From positions 20,926,880-20,990,879 of the forward strand of contig CM054114.1 in NCBI GenBank assembly GCA_028673005.1: DNA of 64,000 bases. The letters are read 5' to 3'. The notes beneath the pieces are model-generated. The model saw only the letters and a program-made list of their open reading frames with translations. It made no database searches and was not told the DNA's origin. Shown here in pieces: positions 10,403 to 22,204 of the stretch; positions within the stretch are counted from its first letter, which is position 1; each line of letters begins with the position of its first letter. Origin of the DNA: Tanypteryx hageni. Taxonomy: Eukaryota; Arthropoda; Insecta; Odonata; Petaluridae. The position numbers and the translations under genes were made by a program.

Positions 10403-12500
10403 TTTCATCTCCCTTCAGTTCCTTTCACCTCCCCTCACTTCATTTCACCTCCCATCCATTTCTTTATCTCCCCTCACTTCCTTTCACCTCCCCTTACTTC
10501 CTTTAATATCCCCTCACTTCCTTTCACCTCCCATCATTTCCTTTCGCCTCCCCTCACTTCCTTTCACATCCCCTTAGATCCTTTCACCTCCCCTTAAATC
10601 CTTTCATCTCCCCTCACTTTCTTTCACCTCCCCTCACTTCCTTTCACCTCCACTCGCTTCCTTACACCTTCCCTCACTTCCTTTCACCTCGTCTCACTTC
10701 TTTCACCTCCTCTCTCTTCCCTTCCCCACCCTCACTTCCTTTCACCTTCCCTCACTTCCTTTCACCTCTCCTCACTTTCTTTCACCACCTCCTACTTGCT
10801 TTCACCTACCCTCACTTCCTTTTACCTCCCCTTAATTCCTCTCACCTTTCCTCACTTCATTTCATCCCCCTCACTTTCTTTCATCTCCTCTCACTTCCTT
10901 TCACATCCCCTTACTTCTTTTCACCTCCCCTCATTTCCTTTCACATTTCCTCACTTCATTTCATCTCCCCTCACTTTCTTTCATCTCCTCTCACTTCCTT
11001 TCACCTCCCCTTACTTCTTTTCACCTCACCTCACTTCCTTTCACCTCCCCTCATTTCCTTCACCTCCCCTCACTTCCTTTCACCTCCCCTCACTTCCTTT
11101 CACCTCCCCTCTCTTTCTTTCACATCCCCTCAGTTCCTTTCACCACCCCTCACTTCATTTCACCACCCTCACTTTGTTTCACCTCCTCTCACTTCATTTC
11201 ACCTCCCCTTACTTCCTTTAACATCCCCTCACTTCCTTTAACCTCCCCTCATTTCCTTTCGCCTCCTCTCACTTTCTTTCACCGCCCCTCACTTCCTTTC
11301 ACCTCCCCTCTCTTTCATTCACCTCCCCTCAGTTCCTTTCATCTCCCCTCGCTTCCTTTCACCTCCCTACATTTCCTTTCACCTACCCTCACTTTCTTTT
11401 ACCTCCCCTCACTTCATTTCACATTCTCTCACTTTTTTTTACCTCCCCTTACTACCTTTCACCTCCCTTTAAATCCTTTCACCTCCCCTCACTTCCATAC
11501 ACCTCCCCTCACTTCCTTTCACCTCCTCTTACTTCCATTCATCTTCCCTCACTTCCTCTCACCTTCCCTCAGTTCCTTTCCACTTCCCTCACTTTCATTC
11601 GCCTTCCATCACTTCCCTTAACCTTCCCTCACTTCCATTCACCTACCCTCACTTCCTTTCTCCTTCCCTCAATTCCATTCACCTTCCCCTCACTTCCTTT
11701 CAACTTCCCTCATTTCCTTTTACCTCCCTCACTTCCTTTCACCTCCAATCGTTTCCTTAAACCTCCCCTCATTTCTTTTTACCTCCTCTCACTTCCTTTC
11801 ATCTCCCCTGACCTCCTTTCACCTCCCCTCACTATCTTTCACCTCCCTTCATTTTCCTTCAGCTTCCCTTATTTCCATTCACCTTCCCTCACTTCCTTTC
11901 GCCATCCCTCACTTCCTATCACCTACCCTCACTTCCTTTCACCTCCCCTGACTATCTTTTACCTCCCTTCACTTCCTTTCACCTTCCCTCACTTCCATTC
12001 AGCTTCCCTCACTTCCTTTCACCTTCCTTCACTTCCATTTACCTTCCCTCACTTGCTTTCACCTACCCTCACTTCCTTTTACCTCTACTTTCTTCCTTTC
12101 ACCTCCCCTCACTTCCATTCAACTTCCCTCACTTCCTTTCACCTTCCCTCACTTCCATTCACCTTCCCTTACTTCCTTACACCCTCCCTCACTTCCTTTC
12201 ATCTTCCCTCACTTCCTTTCACCTACACTCGCTTCCTTACACCTCCCTTAATTTTCTTTCAACTTCCCTCACTTCCATTCACCGTCCCTCACTTACTTTC
12301 ACCATCCCTCACTTTCTTTCACCTTCCCTCACTTCCATTACCTACCCTCACTTCCTTTCACTTCCCCTCACTTCCATTCTCCTTCCCTCACGTCCATTCA
12401 CCTTCCCTCACTTTCTTTCAACTTCCCTCACCTTCTTTTACCTTCCCTCACTTTCTTTCACCTCCAATCGTTTCTTTACACCTCCCCTCACTTTTTTTTA
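10120..12500 (+). repeat. About 2.4-kb segment, second copy of 5460-7560
   Basis: Same variant order as 5460-7560 but longer. Extra units lie between about 10,620 and 10,800, and a CATTTCCTCACTTCATTTC series is repeated near 10,940. Single-base indels are fewer here than in the first copy. Confidence 0.75.
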
Positions 12501-13135
12501 CCTCCTCTCACTTCCTTTCACCTCCTTTCACCTCCTTTCACCTCCCCTCACTATCTTTCACCTCCCTTCACTTTCTTTCACCTTCCCTCACTTCCATTCA
12601 CCTTACCTCACTTCCTTTCACCTTCCCTCACTTCCTTTCACCTACCCTCACTTCCTTTCACCTCCCCTCACTATCTTTCACCTCCCTTCACTTCCTTTCA
12701 CCTTCCCTCACTTCCTTTCACCTCCCCTCACTTCATTTCACCACCCTTCGCTTCCTTTCACCTCCCCTCACTTCCTTTCACATTCTCTCACTTCCTTTTA
12801 CCTCCCCTTACTTCCTTTCACCTCCCCTTAAATCCTTTCACCTCCCCTCACTTCCTTTCATTTCCCTCGCTTCCGTACACCTCCCCTCAATTCTTTTCAC
12901 CACCTCTCACTTCCTTTCTCCTCCCCTCATTTCAATCAACTCCACTCACTATCTTTCACCTGACTTCACTTCCTTTCACCTTCCCTCACTTCCATTCACA
13001 TTCCCTCAATTCCTATCACCTTCTATCATTTCCTTTTAACTTCCTTCTTTTCCATTTAACTTCCCACACTTCCTTTCACCTACCCTCACTTCCTTTCACC
13101 TCCCCTTTCGTCTTTTAAGCTCCCGTCACTTCCAT
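12310..13135 (+). repeat. 1.4-kb unit, truncated first copy
   Basis: Matches 13711-14535 with an offset near 1,405 bp. Both contain the CACGTCCATTC unit, a CCTCCTTTCA run and the rare GTCTTTTAAGCTCCC (13,110 here, 14,515 in the next copy). It ends where the AGTAACC and CTTTGACCTCC series near 13,150 begins, so it is a partial third copy of the tandem 1.4-kb unit. Confidence 0.82.
12511..12550 (+). repeat. Hybrid 10-bp half-units
   Basis: CTTCCTTTCA is followed by CCTCCTTTCA twice and then CCTCCCCTCA. CCTCCTTTCA joins the start of one half-unit (CCTC) to the end of the other (CTTTCA), showing 10-bp-register slippage. The same run is kept at about 13,915-13,950 and 15,308-15,345. A single hybrid occurs near 7,585 and 9,135. 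Confidence 0.85.
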
Positions 13136-13710
13136 TCACCTCCTTCACTTCCAGTAACCTCCCCTCACTTTCTTTGACCTCCCCTCACTTTCTTTCACCT
13201 CCCCTCACTTCCTTTGAACTCATCTAATTTTCTTTCACCCTCCCCTCATTTTTTTCACTTTCTTTCAACTCTACTCACTTCCTTACATCTCCCTTCACAT
13301 CCTTTCACCTCCCCTCACATCCTTTCACCTCCAATCATGTTCTTTCATCACCCTTCAGATCCTTTAACCTCCACTCACTTCATTTCACCTCCCATCCCTT
13401 TCTTTATCTCCCCTCAATTCCTTCACCTCCCCTTACTTCCTTTAACATCCCCTCACTATCTTTCACCTCCCTTCACTTCCTTTCACCTTCCCTCACTTCC
13501 ATTCACCTTCACTCAATTCCTCTCACCTTCCCTCACTTCCTTTCAACTTCCTTCACTTCCATTTACATTCCCTCACTTCCTTTCACCAACCCTCATTTCC
13601 TTTCATCTTCCCTCACTTCCTTTCACCTACACTCGCTTCCTTACACCTCCCTTAATTTTCTATCAACTTCCCTCACTTCCATTCACCGTCCCTAACTTAC
13701 TTTCACCTTC

Positions 13711-15107
13711 CCTCACTTTCTTTTACCTTCCCTCACTTCCATTTACCTACCCTCACTTCCTTTCACTTTCCCTCACTTCCATTCTCCTTCCCTCACGTCC
13801 ATTCACCTTCCCTCACTTTCTTTCAACTTCCCTCACCTTCTTTTACCTTCCCTCACTTTCTTTCACCTCCAATCGTTTCTTTACACCTCCCCTCACTATT
13901 TTTACCTCCTCTCACTTCCTTTCACCTCCTTTCACCTCCTTTCACCTCCCCTCACTATCTTTCACCTCCCTTCACTTTCTTTCACCTTCCCTCACTTCCA
14001 TTCACCTTACCTCACTTCCTTTCACCTTCCCTCACTTCCTTTCACCTACCCTCACTTCCTTTCACCTCCCCTCACTATCTTTCACCTCCCTTCACTTCCT
14101 TTCACCTTCCCTCACTTCCTTTCACCTCCCCTCACTTCATTTCACCACCCCTCGCTTCCTTTCATCTCCCCTCACTTCCTTTCACATTCTCTCACTTCCT
14201 TTTACCTCCCCTTACTTCCTTTCACCTCCCCTTAAATCCTTTCACCTCCCCTCACTTCCTTTCATTTCCCTCCCTTCCGTACACCTCCCCTCACTTCTTT
14301 TCACCACCTCTCACTTCCTTTCTCCTCCCCTCATTTCCAATCAACTCCACTCACTATCTTTCACCTGACTTCACTTCCTTTCACCTTCCCTCACTTCCAT
14401 TCACATTCCCTCAATTCCTATCACCTTCCCTCATTTCCTTTTAACTTCCTTCTTTTCCATTTAACTTCCCACACTTCCTTTCACCTACCCTCACTTCCTT
14501 TCACCTCATCTTTCGTCTTTTAAGCTCCCCTCACTTCCATTCACCTTCCCTCATTTCCTTTCACCTTCCCTCACTACCATTCACCTTCCCTCACTTCCTT
14601 TCACCTTCCCTCACTTCCTTTCATCTTCCCTCACTTCCTTACAGCTACACTCGCTTCCTTACACCTCCCTTCACTTTCTTTCACCATCCCTCACTTCCAT
14701 TCACCTTCCCTCACATCCTTTCTCCTTCCCTCACTTCCTTTCACCTTCCCTCACTTCCATTCACATACCATCACTTCCTTTCACCTTCCCTCACTTCCAT
14801 TCACCTTCCCTCTTTACCTTTCTCCTTCCCTCACTTCCATTCACCTTCCCGCACTTCCTTTCACCTTCCCTCACTTTATTTTACCTTCCCTCACTTTCTT
14901 TCACCTACAATCGTTTCCTTACACCTCCCCTCACTTCTTTTTACCCCCTCTCTCTTCCTTTCACCTCCCCTCACCTTCTTTCATTTTCTCTGACTATCTT
15001 TCACCTCCCTTCATTTTCCTTCACCTTCCCTCACTTCCATTCACCTTCCGTCACTTCCTTTACCTTCGCTTACTTCCTTTCACCTTCCTTAACTTCCATT
15101 TAGCTTC
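13711..15107 (+). repeat. 1,397-bp tandem duplication, left copy
   Basis: Matches 15108-16504 at a constant offset of 1,397 bp, checked at 13,741, 14,461 and 14,941. Only a few substitutions were seen, for example CACCATCCC (about 14,689) against CACCTTCCC (about 16,086), and ACCTTCGCTTAC (15,063) against ACCTTCCCTTAC. The offset equals the block length, so the copies abut. Confidence 0.92.
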
Positions 15108-16504
15108 CCTCACTTTCTTTCACCTTCCCTCACTTCCATTTACCTACCCTCACTTCCTTTCACTTTCCCTCACTTCCATTCTCCTTCCCTCACGTCCATT
15201 CACCTTCCCTCACTTTCTTTCAACTTCCCTCACCTTCTTTTACCTTCCCTCACTTTCTTTCACCTCCAATCGTTTCTTTACACCTCCCCTCACTTTTTTT
15301 ACCTCCTCTCACTTCCTTTCACCTCCTTTCACCTCCTTTCACCTCCCCTCACTATCTTTCACCTCCCTTCACTTTCTTTCACCTTCCCTCACTTCCATTC
15401 ACCTTACCTCACTTCCTTTCACCTTCCCTCACTTCCTTTCACCTACCCTCACTTCCTTTCACCTCCCCTCACTATCTTTCACCTCCCTTCACTTCCTTTC
15501 ACCTTCCCTCACTTCCTTTCACCTCCCCTCACTTCATTTCACCACCCCTCGCTTCCTTTCATCTCCCCTCACTTCCTTTCACATTCTCTCACTTCCTTTT
15601 ACCTCCCCTTACTTCCTTTCACCTCCCCTTAAATCCTTTCACCTCCCCTCACTTCCTTTCATTTCCCTCCCTTCCGTACACCTCCCCTCACTTCTTTTCA
15701 CCACCTCTCACTTCCTTTCTCCTCCCCTCATTTCCAATCAACTCCACTCACTATCTTTCACCTGACTTCACTTCCTTTCACCTTCCCTCACTTCCATTCA
15801 CATTCCCTCAATTCCTATCACCTTCCCTCATTTCCTTTTAACTTCCTTCTTTTCCATTTAACTTCCCACACTTCCTTTCACCTACCCTCACTTCCTTTCA
15901 CCTCATCTTTCGTCTTTTAAGCTCCCCTCACTTCCATTCACCTTCCCTCATTTCCTTTCACCTTCCCTCACTACCATTCACCTTCCCTCACTTCCTTTCA
16001 CCTTCCCTCACTTCCTTTCATCTTCCCTCACTTCCTTACAGCTACACTCGCTTCCTTACACCTCCCTTCACTTTCTTTCACCTTCCCTCACTTCCATTCA
16101 CCTTCCCTCACATCCTTTCTCCTTCCCTCACTTCCTTTCACCTTCCCTCACTTCCATTCACATACCATCACTTCCTTTCACCTTCCCTCACTTCCATTCA
16201 CCTTCCCTCTTTACCTTTCTCCTTCCCTCACTTCCATTCACCTTCCCGCACTTCCTTTCACCTTCCCTCACTTTATTTTACCTTCCCTCACTTTCTTTCA
16301 CCTACAATCGTTTCCTTACACCTCCCCTCACTTCTTTTTACCCCCTCTCTCTTCCTTTCACCTCCCCTCACCTTCTTTCATTTTCTCTGACTATCTTTCA
16401 CCTCCCTTCATTTTCCTTCACCTTCCCTCACTTCCATTCACCTTCCCTCACTTCCTTTACCTTCCCTTACTTCCTTTCACCTTCCTTAACTTCCATTTAG
16501 CTTC
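15108..16504 (+). repeat. 1,397-bp tandem duplication, right copy
   Basis: Near-identical continuation of 13711-15107. It ends where the sequence stops repeating the CTTTCTTTCACC junction and continues with CTTCCTTTCACCTACCC near 16,505. The constant offset over the whole length means no net length change since duplication. Confidence 0.92.
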
Positions 16505-17650
16505 CCTCACTTCCTTTCACCTACCCTCATTTCCTTTCGCATCCTCTTTCTTCCTTTCACCTCCCCTCACTTCCATTCACCTTCCCTCACTTCCTTTCAC
16601 CTTCCATCACTTCCTTTCATCTTCCCTCAATTCCTTTCACCTACACTCGCTTCCTTACACCGCCCTTCACTTTCTTTCACCTTCCCTCACTTCCATTCAC
16701 CTTCCCTCACTTCCTTTCACCTTCCCTCACTTCCTTTCAACTTCCCTCACTTCCATTCACCTACCCTCTCTTCCTTTCACCTTCCCTCACTTCCATTCAC
16801 CTTCCCTCAATTCCTTTCTCCTTCCCTCACTTCCATTCACCTTCCCTCACTTCCTTTCACCTTCCCTCATTTCCTTTTACCTTCCCTCACTTCCTTTCAC
16901 ATCCAATCGATTCCTTACACCTCCCCTCACTTCTTTTTACCTCCTCTCACTTCCTTTCACCTCTCCTTACATCCTTTCATTAACCCTCACTATCTTTCAC
17001 CTCCCTTCATTTTCTTTCACCTTCCCTCACTTCCTTTCACCTTCCCTCACTTCCTTTCACCTACCCACCCGTCCTTTCACTTCACCTCACTATCTTTCAC
17101 CTCCCCTCACTTCCTTTCACCTTCCCTCACTTTCATTCACCTTCCCTCACTTCCTATCACCTTCCCTCACTTCCTTTCACCTCCCTTCACTTCCTTTCAC
17201 CTCCCCTCACTTTCTTTCACCTCCCCTCACTTCCTTTCACATTATCTCACTTCCTTTTACCTCCCCTTACTTCCTTTCACCTCCACGTAAATGCTTTCAC
17301 CTCCCCTAACTTCCTTTCATTTCCACTTGCTTCCTTACGGTTCCCCTAACTTCTTTTCACCTCCTCTCATTTCCATTCCCCTCCCCTCATTTCCTTTCAC
17401 ATCCCTTCACTATCTTTCACCTCCCTTCACTTCCTTTACCAACCCTCACTTCCATTCACCTTCCCTCACTTCCTTTCACCTTCCCTCACTTTCTTTCACC
17501 TCCCCTAACTTCCTTTCACATTCTCTCACTTCCTTTTACCTCCCCTTACTTCCTTTCGCCTCCCCTAAATCCTTTCACCTCCCCTCACTTCCTATCACCT
17601 CCACTCGCTTCCTTACACCTCCCCTCACTTCTTTTCACCTCCTCTCACTT
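16505..17650 (+). repeat. Mixed satellite, end of 40-bp-dimer region
   Basis: Alternating CCTTTCAC and CCATTCAC units with CCTTCCCTC continue to about 16,900 and then give way to canonical CCTCCCCTC units. An ATG arises near 17,291 from a variant TAAATGC unit and opens one of the repeat-encoded frames. Nothing other than repeat units is present. Confidence 0.85.
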
Positions 17651-17652
17651 CC

Positions 17653-17772
17653 TTTCACCTCCCCTCACTTCCTTTCACCGCCCCTTACTATCTTTCACCT
17701 CCCTTCATTTCCTTTCACCTCCCCTCACTTCCTTTCACCGCCCCTTACTATCTTTCACCTCCCTTCATTTCC
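17653..17772 (+). repeat. 60-bp tandem duplication
   Basis: A three-unit series containing the rare CACCGCCCCTTACTATC and the following CCCTTCATTTCC occurs twice in succession, 60 bp apart, and is identical by eye. This is a duplication of exactly three 20-bp units. Confidence 0.88.
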
Positions 17773-18003
17773 TTTCACCTTCCCTCACTTCCATTCACAT
17801 TCCCTCACTTCCTTTCACCTTCCCTCACTTCCATTCACATACCCTCACTTCCTTTCACCTTCCCTCACTTCCATTCACCACCTCTCACTTCCTTTCTCCT
17901 TCCCTCATTTCCATTCACCTTCCCTCCTTTCCTTTCACCTCCACTCCCTTCCTTTCACTTCCCCTCACATCTTTTCACCTCCACTCACTTCGTTACACCT
18001 TCC

Positions 18004-18360
18004 CGCATATTCTATCACTTCCCCCCACTTCCTTTCACCTCCATTACCTTTGTTTCACCTCTCCTCTATTCCATTCACCTCCCCTAACTTCCTTTCAACT
18101 CCCATCACTTCCTTTAACCTCCACTTATTTCCTTTCACCTCTTCTTACTTCCTTTCAACTCCCCTCACTTCCATTCACCTCCTTCACTTCCAGTAACCTC
18201 CCCTCACTTTCTTTGACCTCCCCTCACTTCCTTTGAACTCATCTAATTTTCTTTCACCTCCCCTCATTTTTTTCACTTTCTTTCAACTCTACTCACTTCC
18301 TTACATCTCCCTTCACATCCTTTCACCTCCCCTCACATCCTTTCACCTCCAATCATGTTC
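18004..18360 (+). repeat. Marker cassette
   Basis: CGCATATTCTATC at 18,004, AGTAACC near 18,189 and CCAATCATGTTC ending at 18,360. It is shorter than the 400-bp form by about two units between the second and third markers. Confidence 0.82.
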
Positions 18361-18680
18361 TTTCATCACCCTTCAGATCCTTTAACCTCCACTCAATTCA
18401 TTTCACAACCCATCCCTTTCTTTACCTCCCCTAAATTCCTTTCACCTCCCCTTACTTCCTTTAACATCCCCTCACTATCTTTCACCTCCCTTCACTTCCT
18501 TTCACCTTCCCTCACTTCCATTCACCTTCACTCAATTCCTCTCACCTTCCCTCACTTCCTTTCAACTTCCTTCACTTCCATTTACATTCCCTCACTTCCT
18601 TTCACCAACCCTCACTTCCTTTCACCTTCCCTCTCTTCCTTTCACTTCCCCTCACTTCTTTTCACCTCCCCTCACTTCCT

Positions 18681-19020
18681 TTCACCTCCCCTCACTACCT
18701 TTCACCTCCCCTCTCTTTCTTTCATCTCCCCTTACTTCCTTTCACCTCCACTTACTTCCATTCACCTCCCCTCACTTCCTATCACCTCCCCTCACTTCAT
18801 TTTACCTCTACTCACTTCCTTTCACCTACCCTCACTTCCTTTCACCTCCCCTTACTTCCTTTATTATCCCCTCACTTCCATTCACCTCACCTCACTTCCT
18901 TTCGCCTCCCCTCACTTTCTTTCACCTCCCCTCACTTTCTTTCACTTCCCCTCTCTTTCTTTCACCTCCCCTCAGTTCCTTTCACCTTTCCTCAATTCAT
19001 TTCAACTCTTCTCACTGCCT
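18681..19020 (+). repeat. 340-bp tandem duplication, left copy
   Basis: Seventeen units, repeated immediately at 19021-19360. The CTCTCTTTCT unit is at 18,711 and again at 19,051; TCACTGCC is near 19,011 and again near 19,351. The copies differ by a few substitutions, such as TTATTATCCCC here against TTAACATCCCC in the second copy. Confidence 0.88.
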
Positions 19021-19360
19021 TTCACCTTCCCTCACTTCCTTTCACCTCCCCTCTCTTTCTTTCACCTCCCCTTACTTCCTTTCACCTCCCCTTACTTCCA
19101 TTCACCTCCCCTCACTTCCTATCACCTCCCCTCACTTCATTTTACCTCTACTCATTTCCTTTCACCTACCCTCACTTCCTTTCACCTCCACTTACTTCCT
19201 TTAACATCCCCTCACTTCCATTCACCTCACCTCACTTCCTTTCGCCTCCCCTCACTTTCTTTCACCTCCCCTCACTTTCTTTCACTTCCCCTCTCTTTCT
19301 TTCACCTCTCCTCAGTTCCTTTCACCTCTCCTCACTTCATTTCACCTCTTCTCACTGCCT
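19021..19360 (+). repeat. 340-bp tandem duplication, right copy
   Basis: Second copy of 18681-19020 with the 20-bp register unbroken across the junction, as expected for recombination between units in phase. Confidence 0.88.
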
Positions 19361-20399
19361 TTCACGTCCCCTCACTTCCTTTCACGACCCCTTTCTTTCT
19401 TTCATCTTTCCTCATTTCCTTTCAACTCCACTAACTTCCTTTCACCTCCCCTCATTTTCTTTCTCCTCCCCTCACTTCCTTTCACATTCTCTCACTTCAT
19501 TTAACCTCCCCTTACTTCCTTTCACCTCTACTTAAATTGTTTAACCTCTTCTCACTTCCTTTCACCTCCACTCGCTTCCTTACACCTCCCCTCACTTCCT
19601 TTCACATTCCCTCACTTCCTTTTACCTCCCCCTACTTCCATTCATCTCCCCTGAAATCCATTCACCACCCATCACTTCCTTTCGCCTCCCCTCAATTCCT
19701 TTCACCTCCCCTTAAATCCTTTCACCTCCCCTTATATCCTTTCATTTCCCCTCACTTCCTTTTACCATCCCTCAATTCCTTTCACCTCCACTCGCTTCCT
19801 TACACCTTCCCTAACTTCCTTTCACCTCCTCTCACTTCCTTACACCTCCCATCACTTCCTTTCACCTCCCCTCACTACCTTTCACCTCCCTTCACTTCCT
19901 TTCACGTTCCCTCACTTCCATTCTCCTTCCCTCACTTCCTTTCACCTCTCCTCACTTTCTTTCACCACCTCCTATTTGCTATCACCTCCCCTCGCTTCCT
20001 TTCACCTCCCCTTAATTCCTCTCACCTTTCCTCACTTCATTTCATCTCCCCTCATTTACTTTCATCTCCTCTCACTTCCTTTCACCTCTCCTTACTTCTT
20101 TTCACCTCCCTTCACTTTCTTTCACCTCCTCTAACTTCCTTTCACCTCCCCTCTCTTTCTTTCACCTCCCCTCAGTTCCTTTCATCTCCCCTCGCTTCCT
20201 TTCACCTCCCTACATTTCCTTTCACCTACCCTCACTTTCTTTTACCTCCCCTCACTTCCTTTCACCTCCTCTCTCTACCTTTCACCTCCCTTCACTTCCT
20301 TTCACCTCCCCTCACTTTCTTTCACCTCCCCTCACTTCCTTTCACATTATCTCACTTCCTTTTACCTCCCCTTACTTCCTTTCACCTCCACTAAAATCC

Positions 20400-21985
20400 T
20401 TTCACCTCCCCTAACTTCCTTTCATTTCCACTTGCTTCCTTACAGTTCCCCTAACTTCTTTTCACCTCCTCTTACTTCCTTTCACCTCCTCTCACTTCCA
20501 TTCACCTCCCCTCACTATCATTCACCTCCCTTCACTTCTTTTCACCTTCCATCACTTCCATTCACATTCCTTCAATTCCTATCACCTTCCCTCACTTCCT
20601 TTCACCTTCCTTCACTTCCATTTACCTTCCCTCACTTCCTTTCACCTACCCTCACTTCCTTTCACCTCCTCTTTCTTCCTTTCCCCTCTTCTCACTTATT
20701 TTCACCTCCCCTCACTTCCTTTCACCTCCCCTCAGTTCCTTTCACCTCCCCTTACTTCCTTTCACATCCCCTTACTTCCTTTAACATCCTCTCACTTCCA
20801 TTCACCTCCCCACACTTTCTTTCACCTCCCCTCACTTTCTTTCACCTCCCCTCACTTCCTTTCACCTCACCTCTCTTTCTTTCACCTCCTCACAGTTCCT
20901 TTCACCTCTCCTCACTTCATTTCACCTCTTCTCACTTTCTTTCACCTCCCCTGACTTCCTTTCACCTCTCCTTTCTTTCCTTCACCTCCCCTGAGTTCCT
21001 TTCACCTACCCTCCTTTGATTTCAACTCTACTCATTTTCTTTCATCTCCCCTCGCTTCCTTTCACTTCCCCTCACTTCCTTTTACATTCTCTCACTTCCT
21101 TTTACCTCCCGTTACTTCCTTTCACCTCCACTTAAATCCTTTCACCTCCTTTCACTTCCTTTCACCTCCACTCACTTCCTTACACCTCTCCTCACTTCCT
21201 TTCACCTCCTCTCATTTCCATTCCCCTCCCCTGACTTCCTTTCACATCCCTTCACTATCTTTCACCTCCCTTCACTTCCTTTACCAACCCTCGCTTCCAT
21301 TCACCTTCCCTCACTTCCTTTCACCTTCCCTCACTTTCTTTCACCTCCCCTAACTTCCTTTCACATTCTCTCACTTCCTTTTACCTCCCCTTACTTCCTT
21401 TCACCTCCCCTAAATCCTTTCACCTCCCCTCACTTCCTATCACCTCCACTCGCTTCCTTACACCTCCCCTCACTTCTTTTCATCTTCTCTATTCCTTTCA
21501 CCTCCCCTCACTTCCTTTCTCCTCCCCTTACTATCTTTCACCTCCCTTCATTTCCTTTCACATTCCCTCACTTCCATTCACATTCCCACACTTCCTTTCA
21601 TTTCCCCTCACTTCCTTTCACCTCCTCTAATATTCTTTCACCTCCCCACACTTCCTTTCACATTCTCTCACTTCCTTTTACCTCCTCTTACTTCCTTTCA
21701 CCTCCCCATAAATCCTCTCACCTCCCCTCCTTTATTTTCAACTCCACTCGCTTCCTTTCACTTCCCCTCACTTCTTTTCACCTCCACTCACTTCGTTACA
21801 CCTCCCCGCATATTCTATCACCTCCCCCCACATCCTTTCACCTCCCTTCACTTTGTTTCAACTCTCCTCTATTCCATTCACCTCCCCTAACATCCTTTCA
21901 ACTCCCATCACTTCCTTTAACCTCCACTCATTTCCTTACACCTCTTCTTACTTCCTTTCAACTCCCCTCACTTCCATTCACCTAC
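20400..21985 (+). repeat. 1.6-kb segment, copy at 7.3-kb offset
   Basis: Near-identical to 27710-29295, offset 7,310 to 7,311 bp. It opens with the CTTGCTTCCTTACAGTTCCCC series (20,432) and includes TTTGATTTC near 21,015 and CACATCCCTTCACTATC near 21,245. The 20-bp register is strictly kept from about 18.4 kb to 21.2 kb. Confidence 0.9.
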
Positions 21986-22204
21986 TTCACTTCCAGTAAC
22001 CTCCCCTCATTTTCTTTCACCTCCCCTCACTTTCTTTCAGCTCCCCTCACTTCCGTTCACCTCATCTAACTTCCTTACAACTCTTCTCTTTTCCTTTCAC
22101 CTCCCCTCACTTTTTTTCACTTTCTTTCAACTCTACTCACTTCCTTACATCTCCCATCACATCCTTTCACCTCCCCTCACATCCTTTCACCTCCAATCAT
22201 GTTC
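21807..22204 (+). repeat. Marker cassette, 400-bp form
   Basis: CGCATATTCTATC at 21,807, AGTAACC near 21,991 and CCAATCATGTTC ending at 22,204. The spacings of about 185 and 200 bp are those of most later copies. Confidence 0.85.

Noticed and set aside
12053..14368. Other forward open frames of 100 to 400 codons here and throughout 5.4-64 kb
   Set aside because: All are cyclic versions of the same 20-residue repeat, many start at TTG made by a variant CTTGCTTTC unit or at incidental ATG, and they occur in all frames.
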